DNA from: Gemmatimonadota bacterium | GTDB taxonomy: Bacteria; Latescibacterota; UBA2968 | NCBI GenBank assembly: GCA_026706845.1 | Contig: JAPOXY010000169.1 | Span: 1 to 35,134 of the forward strand | Length of the DNA stretch: 35,134 nucleotides | Direction of reading: 5' to 3' | In this document: positions 7,301 through 15,109 of the stretch, one piece after another | Position numbering within the stretch: the stretch's first letter is position 1 | Layout of the letters: each line of letters starts with the position of its first letter | Position numbers and translations under genes: made by a program | Notes under the pieces: model-generated | The model's input: only the letters and a program-made list of their open reading frames with translations | Database searches by the model: none | Told to the model about the DNA's origin: nothing

Positions 7301-8338
7301 CGCCTTTCCCCACACCAGAACGCGGTCCGGGTCAATAGACGGGTATATCTCATCTCCGACGCGCCACTGTTGCTCACCGGATGTCAATATCTGGATGGGT
7401 TGGCCCGCCCAGTCGGCGAGCAAGATGGTCGATGCGCCGAGGTCTTCGACGACTTCGATGGTCGCGGGGATTTCGCCTCCACGGGGTGATATATTTTCCG
7501 CACGGATGCCGAGGGTGGCGTTTGAAGGGGCGTTTCGGTCTGCGGTCGTGATGGGTTGATTCGAGGTTGTGAACCATTGGTTTTGCTGTTTGTGGACGTC
7601 TATGGTGTTGATGGGGGGATAGCCGAGTTGACGGGCGACGGTCGGAGAATTGGGCTGCTGGTAGATTTCTTCGGGGGAGCCGATTTGCAGGATTTTTCCT
7701 TCGAACAATACGGCGATTCGGTCGCCCATTGAGAGGGCTTCGACCCGGTCGTGGGTGACGTAAATCATGGGCGTGCCGAGGTCGCGCTGGAGGCGGATGA
7801 GTTCGACGCGCAATACTTCGCGCAATTTTGCATCCAGGTTGGTGAGGGGTTCGTCCATGAGAAAGAGTCGGGGTTGGCGCACGATGGCGCGTCCGATTGC
7901 GACGCGCTGCATTTCGCCGCCGGATAAGTGCGTGGCGGGTCGGTCCAAAAGCGGGGTGATGCGGAGCAGGTCGGCGGTGTGAGAAATTCTGTTTGCTATG
8001 TCTTCTTTGGAGAGATTGCGCCCGGGTGCCTGGAGTGGAAATGCGAGGTTCTGGCGCACGGTTTTGTTGGGGTAGAGTGAGAAGTTTTGAAAGACGAGGG
8101 CGATGTCGCGTTCTGCGGGTAGCTGATGGGTTATGTCTGCGCCGTTGACGGTTATACGCCCGGTGTCCGCTGTTTCGAGGCCCGCGATGATGCGCAAGAG
8201 GGTTGTTTTGCCCGCGCCTGTTGGGCCCAGGACGACGAGGAGTTCTTCGGCGTGAAGAGAGAGTGAGATTTCCGAGAGTGCCCGGGTTTCGCCGTAGTTT
8301 TTGGACAGGTTGTCGATTTTGAGAAATGGGGCATTCAT
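7280..8338 (-). CDS. ABC importer ATPase, MalK/UgpC-like (second of two)
   Basis: 352 residues. ATPase domain with Walker A GPTGAGKTT (38-46), Q-loop Q84, signature LSGGE (138-142), Walker B LFLMDE (158-163) and switch His H196, followed by a C-terminal TOBE-type regulatory domain (about 235-345), as in CUT1-family carbohydrate or polyol importers. It overlaps the preceding ATPase gene by 4 bp. Two different ATPases in one importer operon resemble GlpS/GlpT-type polyol transporters, where the ATPases form a heterodimer. The substrate cannot be told from sequence, though the family suggests sugars, polyols or glycerol phosphate. Confidence 0.93.
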   Translation of the reverse strand: MNAPFLKIDNLSKNYGETRALSEISLSLHAEELLVVLGPTGAGKTTLLRIIAGLETADTGRITVNGADITHQLPAERDIALVFQNFSLYPNKTVRQNLAFPLQAPGRNLSKEDIANRISHTADLLRITPLLDRPATHLSGGEMQRVAIGRAIVRQPRLFLMDEPLTNLDAKLREVLRVELIRLQRDLGTPMIYVTHDRVEALSMGDRIAVLFEGKILQIGSPEEIYQQPNSPTVARQLGYPPINTIDVHKQQNQWFTTSNQPITTADRNAPSNATLGIRAENISPRGGEIPATIEVVEDLGASTILLADWAGQPIQILTSGEQQWRVGDEIYPSIDPDRVLVWGKADQDGQD

Positions 8339-9396
8339 GCGAGGGCTGTTTCCGTGTCTGGATCGAACAGACGAATGTGTTCTTCATTCAGGTGCAGGTG
8401 GATTGTTTCTCCGATGGCAAAGCGGTCGGTTGAGCGCATGATTAGTTCGCCTATTGGGGTATCGACGTGTGCGTAACCGTGGCTGCCGAGGTATTCGCTG
8501 AGGATGACGTTGCCCGGGATGCCGCGATTGGCGGGGCGGATAAATTCCGGGCGTATGCCGAAGATGACTTGCGCGGGCGCAATGTTTGCGTGGATAGGGA
8601 TGTGAATGTTTGAATCTGGATGGGTAAAAGATAGATCCGTTCCGCGTTGCACTATTTGTCCGGTTAATAGATTCATGCCCGGGCTGCCGACAAAGTTTGC
8701 GATAAAGAGATCCGCGGGATGGTTGTAGATTTCTGATGGGGATCCAATTTGTCTGATTTTGCCGCCGTCCATGACGACAATGCGATCCGCCAGGCTCATG
8801 GCTTCTTCCTGGTCGTGTGTGACGTAGATGGCTGTTATGGAGAGTGATAGTTGTTGGCGGCGTATAAATGCTCTGAGTTCTAATCGGTGTTCTGCGTCGA
8901 GAGTGCCCAGGGGTTCGTCCATGAGATAGATATCCGGTGTGCGTACCATGGCACGGGCGAGAGAGACGCGCTGTTGATCTCCGCCTGAAAGTTGTCTGGG
9001 GTATTGGTCGAGTAGTGTTTCGATACTCAGGGCGTGGGCAACGCGGTCTATTGCCGCTTCGGTATCTGCGGGGGATGTGCCGATGTTCTCGAGTGGAAAG
9101 GCGATGTTTTTGCGGACGGTCATGTGCGGGTAGAGGGCGTAAAACTGGAAGACAAAGCCCACGTCGCGTTGAGATGGCGGCAGGTGTGTGACGTTCTGGT
9201 TGTCGAGGGTGATCCGTCCGCCGGTTGGGTCCTCCAGTCCCGCGATCATCCGCAATGTGGTTGTTTTGCCACATCCCGATGGTCCCAGGAGGACGATAAA
9301 TTCCCCCTGGTCAACACGCAGGTCAATTCCCCTGACTGCCCGCGTGCCGTCGGGGTAGGTTTTCTGGAGGTTTTGAAGTTCGAGAAATGGCATCAT
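8335..9396 (-). CDS. ABC importer ATPase, MalK/UgpC-like (first of two)
   Basis: 353 residues. Walker A GPSGCGKTT (38-46), Q84, signature LSGGD (136-140), Walker B IYLMDE (156-161) and H194 are intact, with a TOBE-type C-terminus. The start codon overlaps the permease stop by one base (TAATG), so it is translationally coupled; the second Met codon is an equally possible start. It is closer to the MalK/UgpC consensus than its partner at 7280-8338. The differences between the two argue against a recent duplication and for a heterodimeric ATPase pair. Confidence 0.93.
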   Translation of the reverse strand: MMPFLELQNLQKTYPDGTRAVRGIDLRVDQGEFIVLLGPSGCGKTTTLRMIAGLEDPTGGRITLDNQNVTHLPPSQRDVGFVFQFYALYPHMTVRKNIAFPLENIGTSPADTEAAIDRVAHALSIETLLDQYPRQLSGGDQQRVSLARAMVRTPDIYLMDEPLGTLDAEHRLELRAFIRRQQLSLSITAIYVTHDQEEAMSLADRIVVMDGGKIRQIGSPSEIYNHPADLFIANFVGSPGMNLLTGQIVQRGTDLSFTHPDSNIHIPIHANIAPAQVIFGIRPEFIRPANRGIPGNVILSEYLGSHGYAHVDTPIGELIMRSTDRFAIGETIHLHLNEEHIRLFDPDTETALA

Positions 9397-10259
9397 TACT
9401 GTTTAATTGTTCCAAATGTCACGCCCCGCAACAGATGATTGCGGACGAGTACTGTGAAGATTACTATTGGCACGACAAAGATGAGGACGCCCGCGGCAAT
9501 CTGCGGCCAGGGGATGCCCTGGATGTTGCCCTGAAGTCCGGCAAAATACACGGGTACGGTGACGGCTTCGGCGTTGTTGAGCGCGAGCGCGAAGCCGTAT
9601 TCGTTCCAGGCGGATATGAGGCAGAAGACGGCGGTAACAGCCATGCCGGTTGCAGAGTGGGGTAAGATGATTTTGTAAAATGCTTGAAATGGGCTGTATC
9701 CATCGACGAGTGCGGCTTCTTCATACGCCCGGGGGATTTCGTCTATGAAGCCTTTCATCAGCCAGACCGCGAGCGAGAGGTTAAATGCCGTGTAGAGGAG
9801 GATGAGGCCCAGGTGTGTGTTGGGCAGGTCAAAGACGCGGTACATCATCAGTACGGGGACCACGACGGCGAGCGGGGGCAGGAAGCGGGTCGAGAGGATG
9901 AAGAATAGCCAGTCTCGGGCACCTGCGATGCGAAATCGACTAAATCCATACGCGCAGCCCGTTCCGAGGACGATTGATGTTAGGGTGCTGAGCAGGCCGA
10001 TGATGACGCTGTTGAAGAGGTAGTGAAAAAATGCGTGTGCTTTGCCCGTGTGTGGCGTTGCCAGTTTGCGATAGGCGTCTAATGTGGCTGAAAAGGTCAG
10101 ATCTCCGGGTGCGATGTTTTCAGCGGTGGAAGGTATGAGAGAGGCTGTGGAACTGATCGCCGCTTCCTGCGTTTTCAGGGAGGTGAGAAAGAGCCAGCAC
10201 AGGGGCAGTGTGGCGAGACAAAAATACGGGATGATGACGAGCCATCTCAAGTTCTTCAC
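9396..10259 (-). CDS. ABC importer permease, MalG-like
   Basis: 287 residues with about six membrane segments and the cytoplasmic EAA loop (EEAALVDG...FYKIILP, about residues 180-200) that docks onto the ATPase. This is the inner-membrane permease of the CUT1 family. It starts with GTG at 10257-10259, overlapping the MalF-like stop by 4 bp (GTGA). It pairs with the MalF-like permease to form the channel. Confidence 0.92.
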   Translation of the reverse strand: MKNLRWLVIIPYFCLATLPLCWLFLTSLKTQEAAISSTASLIPSTAENIAPGDLTFSATLDAYRKLATPHTGKAHAFFHYLFNSVIIGLLSTLTSIVLGTGCAYGFSRFRIAGARDWLFFILSTRFLPPLAVVVPVLMMYRVFDLPNTHLGLILLYTAFNLSLAVWLMKGFIDEIPRAYEEAALVDGYSPFQAFYKIILPHSATGMAVTAVFCLISAWNEYGFALALNNAEAVTVPVYFAGLQGNIQGIPWPQIAAGVLIFVVPIVIFTVLVRNHLLRGVTFGTIKQ

Positions 10260-11140
10260 GCGTTTTCCCTCCCCTGTTTTGCCTGGATGCTGGCGATGTA
10301 TCGGATGAAAATAGTTGCGAGCGCGATGACGATGAGGAGGATGACGATGCTATAAGAGCTGCCCAGTCCGATTTTGTAGCCGCGAAACATGACTTGATAG
10401 AGCAGGGCACTCAATGTTTGGGTCGCGCGATCATTGGGTCCCGTGACAGCCATGACGAGATCAAATTGCTTGAGGGCGTCTGTGGTGCGCAACAGGACTG
10501 CGAGGAAGAGCAGGGGGGAGCACAGGGGTAGGGTGATGCGCCGAAAGACAGTCCATCGAGATGCCCGGTCAATGGCCGCGGCTTCGTAGAGGTGATTGGG
10601 GATGGCGTTGAGGCCGGCAAGGGCGATGAGCATCATAAATGGCGTCCACATCCAGATGTCGATCATGAGGATGGAGAAGAGTTTCAAATCGGGGTCGGTT
10701 AGCCATTGCGGTTGGAAGAGGCCAAGGACGGATAGTGCTTGATTGACGACGCCGTAGTGGCCGTTGAGGATAAAGTTCCAGTACAGGCCCATGACTGCGG
10801 GAGATAGCATCATGGGGACCAGGAGTATGGTGGTGATGGCGGGTTTGCCCAGGAAGGGTTTTTGAAGGGCGAGGGCAAGGGCAAAGCCGAGCAGGAGTTC
10901 GGTCGCGACTGCCAGGACCACGAATAGCCCGGTGGTGCGAAGGGCAGTGCCATAGCGCGTGTCGTCAAAGATGACGCCGTAGTTGCGCCCACCCACGAGT
11001 CGCGCAATGCCGCCACTGAGTTCGGCATCGGTAAAGCTGAGGTAGATGTTGTAAAAGAGGGGAAAGATGTTGAACGCGATCAGAAAGATCAGTGCTGGAC
11101 CCACAAAGCCGTATTTCAAAACGCTGTCTTTCACGCGCAT
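10256..11140 (-). CDS. ABC importer permease, MalF-like
   Basis: 294 residues with about six membrane segments and an EAA loop (EAAAIDRA...FRRITLP, about 186-205). The N-terminus (YGFVGPALIFLIAFNIFPL) is typical of MalF/UgpA-type permeases without the long periplasmic loop of E. coli MalF. The ATG at 11138-11140 lacks a good ribosome site. It is the first transporter gene of the set. The usual neighbouring solute-binding protein gene is absent: the gene upstream codes for an unrelated 94-residue protein. Confidence 0.92.
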   Translation of the reverse strand: MRVKDSVLKYGFVGPALIFLIAFNIFPLFYNIYLSFTDAELSGGIARLVGGRNYGVIFDDTRYGTALRTTGLFVVLAVATELLLGFALALALQKPFLGKPAITTILLVPMMLSPAVMGLYWNFILNGHYGVVNQALSVLGLFQPQWLTDPDLKLFSILMIDIWMWTPFMMLIALAGLNAIPNHLYEAAAIDRASRWTVFRRITLPLCSPLLFLAVLLRTTDALKQFDLVMAVTGPNDRATQTLSALLYQVMFRGYKIGLGSSYSIVILLIVIALATIFIRYIASIQAKQGRENA

Positions 11141-11183
11141 TCTCGAAAGGGATAGAGGGATGGATACCGCGATGGGGCGTCGC

Positions 11184-11468
11184 TTACTGTTCTCGTTTTC
11201 TGCGAAGTGCCACTACTTGTTTAAATATCTCTGAAATATTGCCACCATTGCGGGAGTGCAATAGCATCTGCTCTTTTGATATGACCATCATGGTGCCTTC
11301 TTTATCGTCGGGATAACGGCAAAAGCTCGATTTTACCGCTTCGCCCGTGATACAACAATATTTTTCCACCGGGATTTCTTGTTCGGTATCCAGCCTGGTG
11401 GTGGTGGGTTCCAGGTCTTTGTTTGCCTCTTCGTATTCGGTGAATATTTCCGAGATTTTGGCGGCCAT
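11184..11468 (-). CDS. Unknown 94-residue Cys-containing protein
   Basis: No family recognised. The start is well supported by AGGAGA 7 nt before the ATG. The central part holds C38-C39 and C50 in the pattern KYCCITGEAVKSSFCRYP, which could bind a metal or form disulfides. The motif ISEIF occurs near both ends (residues 5-9 and 78-82). It is highly charged with no membrane segment. It lies 43 bp upstream of the permease genes in the same direction and may be co-transcribed with the importer. Confidence 0.65.
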   Translation of the reverse strand: MAAKISEIFTEYEEANKDLEPTTTRLDTEQEIPVEKYCCITGEAVKSSFCRYPDDKEGTMMVISKEQMLLHSRNGGNISEIFKQVVALRRKREQ

Positions 11469-11560
11469 GATGCGATCTCCTGTTGTGGTGTTTGTAGAGC
11501 GTGAAATGATATGTAAAAAGCCCCGATATGTAAAGGAAAATTACGGATAAAGGGGTAATT

Positions 11561-12601
11561 TCAAACTTTGAATAAGAAGTGTATCACATCGCCATCAAAG
11601 ATCTCTGCGTCTTTTCCTTTGACCATGAGCTTGCCCGCTGCTTTTACTTTTTGCTCGTCTCCCAATGCGATTAAGTCTTCGTAGCGCATGACTTCGGCCC
11701 GGATGAATCCCCGCTTGATGTCTCCGTGAACTGCGCCGCCCGCCTGCGGTGCCAGAGAACCTCTCGGGATGGTCCAGGCGTGTACTTCGTCGTTGACGAC
11801 TGTGAAGAATGAGATCAAGCCCAGGGTTTTGTAACACAATAAGGTGAGCCGATCCAGCGCGGGTTGTTCAATGCCGAGGTCGGCGAGAAATTCTTCGCGT
11901 GTTTCGTCGTCGAGCAGGGAGATTTCTTCTTCGATTTGTGCGGATATTGCGATCCATTCAAAACCACAGTCGGCAAAATCAGCGGATAGTTCATCTATAA
12001 TTTTATCGTCGTTGATCTGGTCTTCGTCTGTGTTCAGTACTGCGATTACTGCTTTGATGGTTAAGAAGGGATAGCTGGATGTCAGTTTTACTTCGTCCGA
12101 GGTCAGTGGAAATTGACGCAGGGGGTTTCCGGCTTCCAGGTGCGCCTGCATGCGCGTCATTAAGTCCTTTTCTTGCTCTATTCGCAGCCTGTCTTTTGCG
12201 TGTCGGTCTTTTGCCAGGCGTTCCAGTCGCTTTTCTACAAAGATCAGGTCGGCGAGCAATAGTTCTTCCCAAAAAGCCCGTATGTCGCGTTTGGCATCTA
12301 TGTTGCCCGCTATGTGAAAGACGGTGTCGTTTTCAAATACCCGGATGAGGAAGCAGATGACATCTACCCGCTCCAGGTCTTGAAAAACAGGTATGTTGCG
12401 TTCGGCCTGTGTGTCCAGGTCGGGCAATAGCACAAATGCGATTTCCGCAGGTACTTCGCGTGCGGGTTTGTACATTTCCACGAGTCGATCAAACCGCTCA
12501 TCCCGCACTTTTGCCTGTCCCATTTCACCTGTGTGTCCGGTTAGTAAGCGGAATAGCGTTTTTTTACCGACCTGCGGCAATCCAATTAGCCCGAGTCTCA
12601 T
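11561..12601 (-). CDS. YchF/OLA1-like P-loop protein with degenerate G1 and G3
   Basis: 346 residues from the ATG at 12599-12601; an upstream ATG at 12647-12649 would add 16 residues, but starting at MRLGLIGLP matches the family. The C-terminal TGS-like domain (AWTIPRGSLAPQAGG...GKDAEIFDGDVIHFLF) is clearly YchF. NTDE in VLNTDED fits the NxxE motif that gives YchF its ATP preference, and SAQIEEE fits G5. The P-loop reads GLPQVGKKT, with Lys in place of the Mg-binding Ser/Thr. The G3 motif DxAGL is replaced by LLPDLD. YchF binds ribosomes and hydrolyses ATP; this copy may bind nucleotide poorly. It could be a paralogue of a normal YchF encoded elsewhere. Confidence 0.85.
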   Translation of the reverse strand: MRLGLIGLPQVGKKTLFRLLTGHTGEMGQAKVRDERFDRLVEMYKPAREVPAEIAFVLLPDLDTQAERNIPVFQDLERVDVICFLIRVFENDTVFHIAGNIDAKRDIRAFWEELLLADLIFVEKRLERLAKDRHAKDRLRIEQEKDLMTRMQAHLEAGNPLRQFPLTSDEVKLTSSYPFLTIKAVIAVLNTDEDQINDDKIIDELSADFADCGFEWIAISAQIEEEISLLDDETREEFLADLGIEQPALDRLTLLCYKTLGLISFFTVVNDEVHAWTIPRGSLAPQAGGAVHGDIKRGFIRAEVMRYEDLIALGDEQKVKAAGKLMVKGKDAEIFDGDVIHFLFKV

Positions 12602-12724
12602 GGCGGTAATATTCCTTACTCCCTCAGAGGAGAGGGGACCAAAATCCATTGACGGATGCGAAACGGTGTTTTAATATACTAAAAATTGCAGGAAAAAATA
12701 CTGAAGACGGGAAAGGAGTTTACC

Positions 12725-13489
12725 GTGAAAACTGTCGAACTCGGCACGACCGGTATATTGGTTTCTCAACTCAGTTTTGGTACTGGTACCAATGGCTGGG
12801 GCGGGCGTTCCAACCAGACGGATCTGGGGACGCGCGAACTTGTTGACTTGCTTATCTATGGCTTTGAGCGAGGTGTTACGTTTTGGGATAGTGCCGATCA
12901 ATACGGCAGTCATGCCCATCTCGCAGGTGCATTGGCGCATATCGATCGCGAGCGGGTTGTGATTACGTCCAAGATTCGCGCTACTACAGCCTATGAGACG
13001 GCGTGCGATATGGATCGCATTTTGGGCGAGTTAGATACGGATTATATCGATATTGTTCTTATGCACTGTCTGACAGATGAAGACTGGCCCAGTTCCTATC
13101 GGGGCGTTATGGATGTCCTGGCGGATAGAAAGCAAAAAGGCATCATTCGCGCGCACGGTGTTTCCTGTCACGATATTGATGCCTTCCAGCAAGCGGCTCT
13201 CACCCCATGGGTGGATGTTGTTTTGGCGCGTATCAACTATGCAGGGAAGAATATGGATGGTCCGCCCGAACGCGTTGTTCCCATTCTGGAAGAGATGGAT
13301 GCCAACGATATCGGCGTTTACGGGATGAAAGTCGTAGGCCGCGGCGATTTGCCCGCACGCGATGCCATCCACTATGTTCTCGATATTCCAGCGGTTGACG
13401 CGATTACTGTTGGGATGATGAATCGCAGCGAAATCGACGAGAATATCGGCCATGTCGAAGCGCATAGCACCGTGTTGCTGCCTGTTTAA
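12725..13489 (+). CDS. Aldo/keto reductase family protein
   Basis: 254 residues from a GTG at 12725-12727 with AAAGGAG 6 nt upstream; an upstream ATG at 12686 lacks a ribosome site and adds unrelated residues. The catalytic tetrad is present: D55 and Y60 in WDSADQYG, K83 in TSKIR and H114 in LMHCL. It should be an NAD(P)H-dependent oxidoreductase of a TIM-barrel fold, cytoplasmic. It is shorter than many family members at the C-terminus, where the cofactor loop lies. Divergent from the YchF-like gene. Such enzymes are abundant beside sugar-isomerase-like and PhyH genes in genomes of this type. Substrate unknown. Confidence 0.9.
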   Translation: MKTVELGTTGILVSQLSFGTGTNGWGGRSNQTDLGTRELVDLLIYGFERGVTFWDSADQYGSHAHLAGALAHIDRERVVITSKIRATTAYETACDMDRILGELDTDYIDIVLMHCLTDEDWPSSYRGVMDVLADRKQKGIIRAHGVSCHDIDAFQQAALTPWVDVVLARINYAGKNMDGPPERVVPILEEMDANDIGVYGMKVVGRGDLPARDAIHYVLDIPAVDAITVGMMNRSEIDENIGHVEAHSTVLLPV

Positions 13490-13532
13490 AGGCGGTGAGA
13501 GGTGAGAGAGGGTAGGGCGGTCCTCTTACCTC

Positions 13533-14180
13533 TTACCTGCTTCTCTCCTCTATCCTCTCAATCTCATCTCGAATTATTCCCGCGTCTTCGTAGCGCTCTT
13601 CTTTAACAGCTTTATTCATTTGTTCTTTCAAGACTTCCAGCAATTCATCTGGTTCCAGGTCCCGTCCATGCGAATCAACACCCTGTATTGGTTGCTCGGC
13701 TGCCTGCGCGATGTCTAAGACGGGTTCTTCAGGTATTTCCTGGGGTGGATTTAGCTGTTCAAGCTCATAACCGTATTCGGTGGGCTGGACTTTGAATCCC
13801 ACTTGTTGAATGATTTTGGCATCCATATAGATGGGTGCGCCGAATTTGAGTGCGAGTACGATGCTATCACTGGGGCGGGCGTCTAAACGCACTTGCTCAC
13901 CTCGAGCAAAGAGGATGAGTTCGGCATAGAAGATATGGTCTTTCAAATCGACTATCTGCACTTTTTCAACTTCGGCATCAAAATGTGCCAGCACTGCACA
14001 CATCAAATCATACGCAAGAGGTCGCGGCATGGATTTACCTTCGAGTTCTGAACGAATAGACCGATATTCGACATGACCAATTTCAATGGGTACCATTACA
14101 CTGCCTTCAACGCTTTGCAGCCACACGACGTTCTGTTCCGTCTGATCTTGACGTATATCCACAACCCGCATTTCAATCAT
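13533..14180 (-). CDS. Bifunctional nuclease (DUF151) domain with C-terminal UVR motif
   Basis: 215 residues. The N-terminal part (about 1-130) is the bifunctional-nuclease domain, with the pattern LEGKSMPRPLAYDLM and RLDARPSDSIVLAL typical of DUF151. After a Pro/Glu-rich linker, the C-terminus (about 180-214) holds a UvrB/UvrC-type helical motif (KEQMNKAVKEERYEDAGIIRDEI). The same combination occurs in many FCB and other bacteria. The family has reported DNase/RNase activity, but the role in bacteria is unclear. The start ATG is at 14178-14180; an ATG three codons later is possible. Convergent with the aldo/keto reductase gene. Confidence 0.9.
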   Translation of the reverse strand: MIEMRVVDIRQDQTEQNVVWLQSVEGSVMVPIEIGHVEYRSIRSELEGKSMPRPLAYDLMCAVLAHFDAEVEKVQIVDLKDHIFYAELILFARGEQVRLDARPSDSIVLALKFGAPIYMDAKIIQQVGFKVQPTEYGYELEQLNPPQEIPEEPVLDIAQAAEQPIQGVDSHGRDLEPDELLEVLKEQMNKAVKEERYEDAGIIRDEIERIEERSR

Positions 14181-14287
14181 GATGTCCGCCTTCCATCGCA
14201 GTGAAAATTATGTGTAACTGTAAGGATAGTTAAAAATTTACCGTATGCAAGTTGAAATTTCCACCTCGTACTTGTTTGGAGATTGCA

Positions 14288-15109
14288 ATGCAACTTTCTC
14301 TCTCTGTCCGCGTGGCCGAAAGTTTTCGCAATAAGCGCAATTTGACTATTGCTTTGCCCGATCTCGCGGAGATTGCCCAGCGCGCGGGTTATAAAGCACT
14401 TTGTATGCGCGCTTCGGGTGTGGGTACGCACAGTCCGCCCGAACGCATTGTTGAAGTACAACGTATTTTGAAGAGGCACAATCTCGCGGTTTCAATGGCG
14501 ACTGGCGATTTTGCCATTCCTGAAAATGGTGCGGACGGACCGGATAGCTTGCGGAATATTACCCCACATCTCGATCTGGCAGACGCGCTTGGCTGCGATT
14601 TACTGCGCGTCTGTATGAAGACCGATGCAGATATCGCGCACGCCCAGCGCGCAGCCGATGAGGCAGCCGAGCGGGAGATACGTCTGGCACATCAATCGCA
14701 TACCCAGAGTCTTTTTGAGACGGTGACGGGATCGATTGAGACGCTTCAGAGTATTGGCCGACCGAATTTTGGGATTATTTACGAGCCTGCAAATTTGGCT
14801 CTGTGCGGTGAAGACTACGGTCCCGAGACCCTCAAACGCTTTGCGCCCTATCTCTTTAACGTCTATTTGCAAAATCACGTTCCAGACCCCAATGGCGATA
14901 TGCCGATGACCACCTGGGTGCGGGGCACGGTTTATTCCACTTTGCGACCACTGGATGAATCTGGTGGAATAGATTTTCGAGAAGTTTTTGATGGGCTACA
15001 CAGTATCAATTACCGCGGGTACGTGACGCTACATCACGCCTTTGGCGGAGATCTGCCGCCCGATGAGGCCGCGACCCGGTCTGCGAATTTTCTGAGGTCT
15101 TTTTTGTAA
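14288..15109 (+). CDS. Sugar-phosphate isomerase/epimerase-like TIM barrel
   Basis: 273 residues from the ATG at 14288-14290, with GGAG 6 nt upstream. The fold is of the xylose-isomerase / AP-endonuclease-2 type: repeated beta-alpha units, with IIYEPANL, FNVYLQNH and YVTLHHAF providing the acidic and His residues that bind a divalent metal in this family. Likely a cytoplasmic isomerase or epimerase of an unusual sugar or polyol. Its stop codon abuts the stop of the opposite binding-protein gene with no base between. An upstream in-frame ATG at 14252 is less likely because it has no ribosome site. Confidence 0.88.
   Translation: MQLSLSVRVAESFRNKRNLTIALPDLAEIAQRAGYKALCMRASGVGTHSPPERIVEVQRILKRHNLAVSMATGDFAIPENGADGPDSLRNITPHLDLADALGCDLLRVCMKTDADIAHAQRAADEAAEREIRLAHQSHTQSLFETVTGSIETLQSIGRPNFGIIYEPANLALCGEDYGPETLKRFAPYLFNVYLQNHVPDPNGDMPMTTWVRGTVYSTLRPLDESGGIDFREVFDGLHSINYRGYVTLHHAFGGDLPPDEAATRSANFLRSFL

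Noticed and set aside
8384-9274. Long minus-strand open frame inside the ATPase gene
   Set aside because: It lies out of frame inside a gene with all ATPase motifs; its product is Arg/His/Pro-rich, typical of a shadow frame.
13490-13545. Purine/pyrimidine-rich near-inverted repeats between two convergent genes
   Set aside because: The pairing is imperfect and there is no T-run, so it is not a supported terminator.
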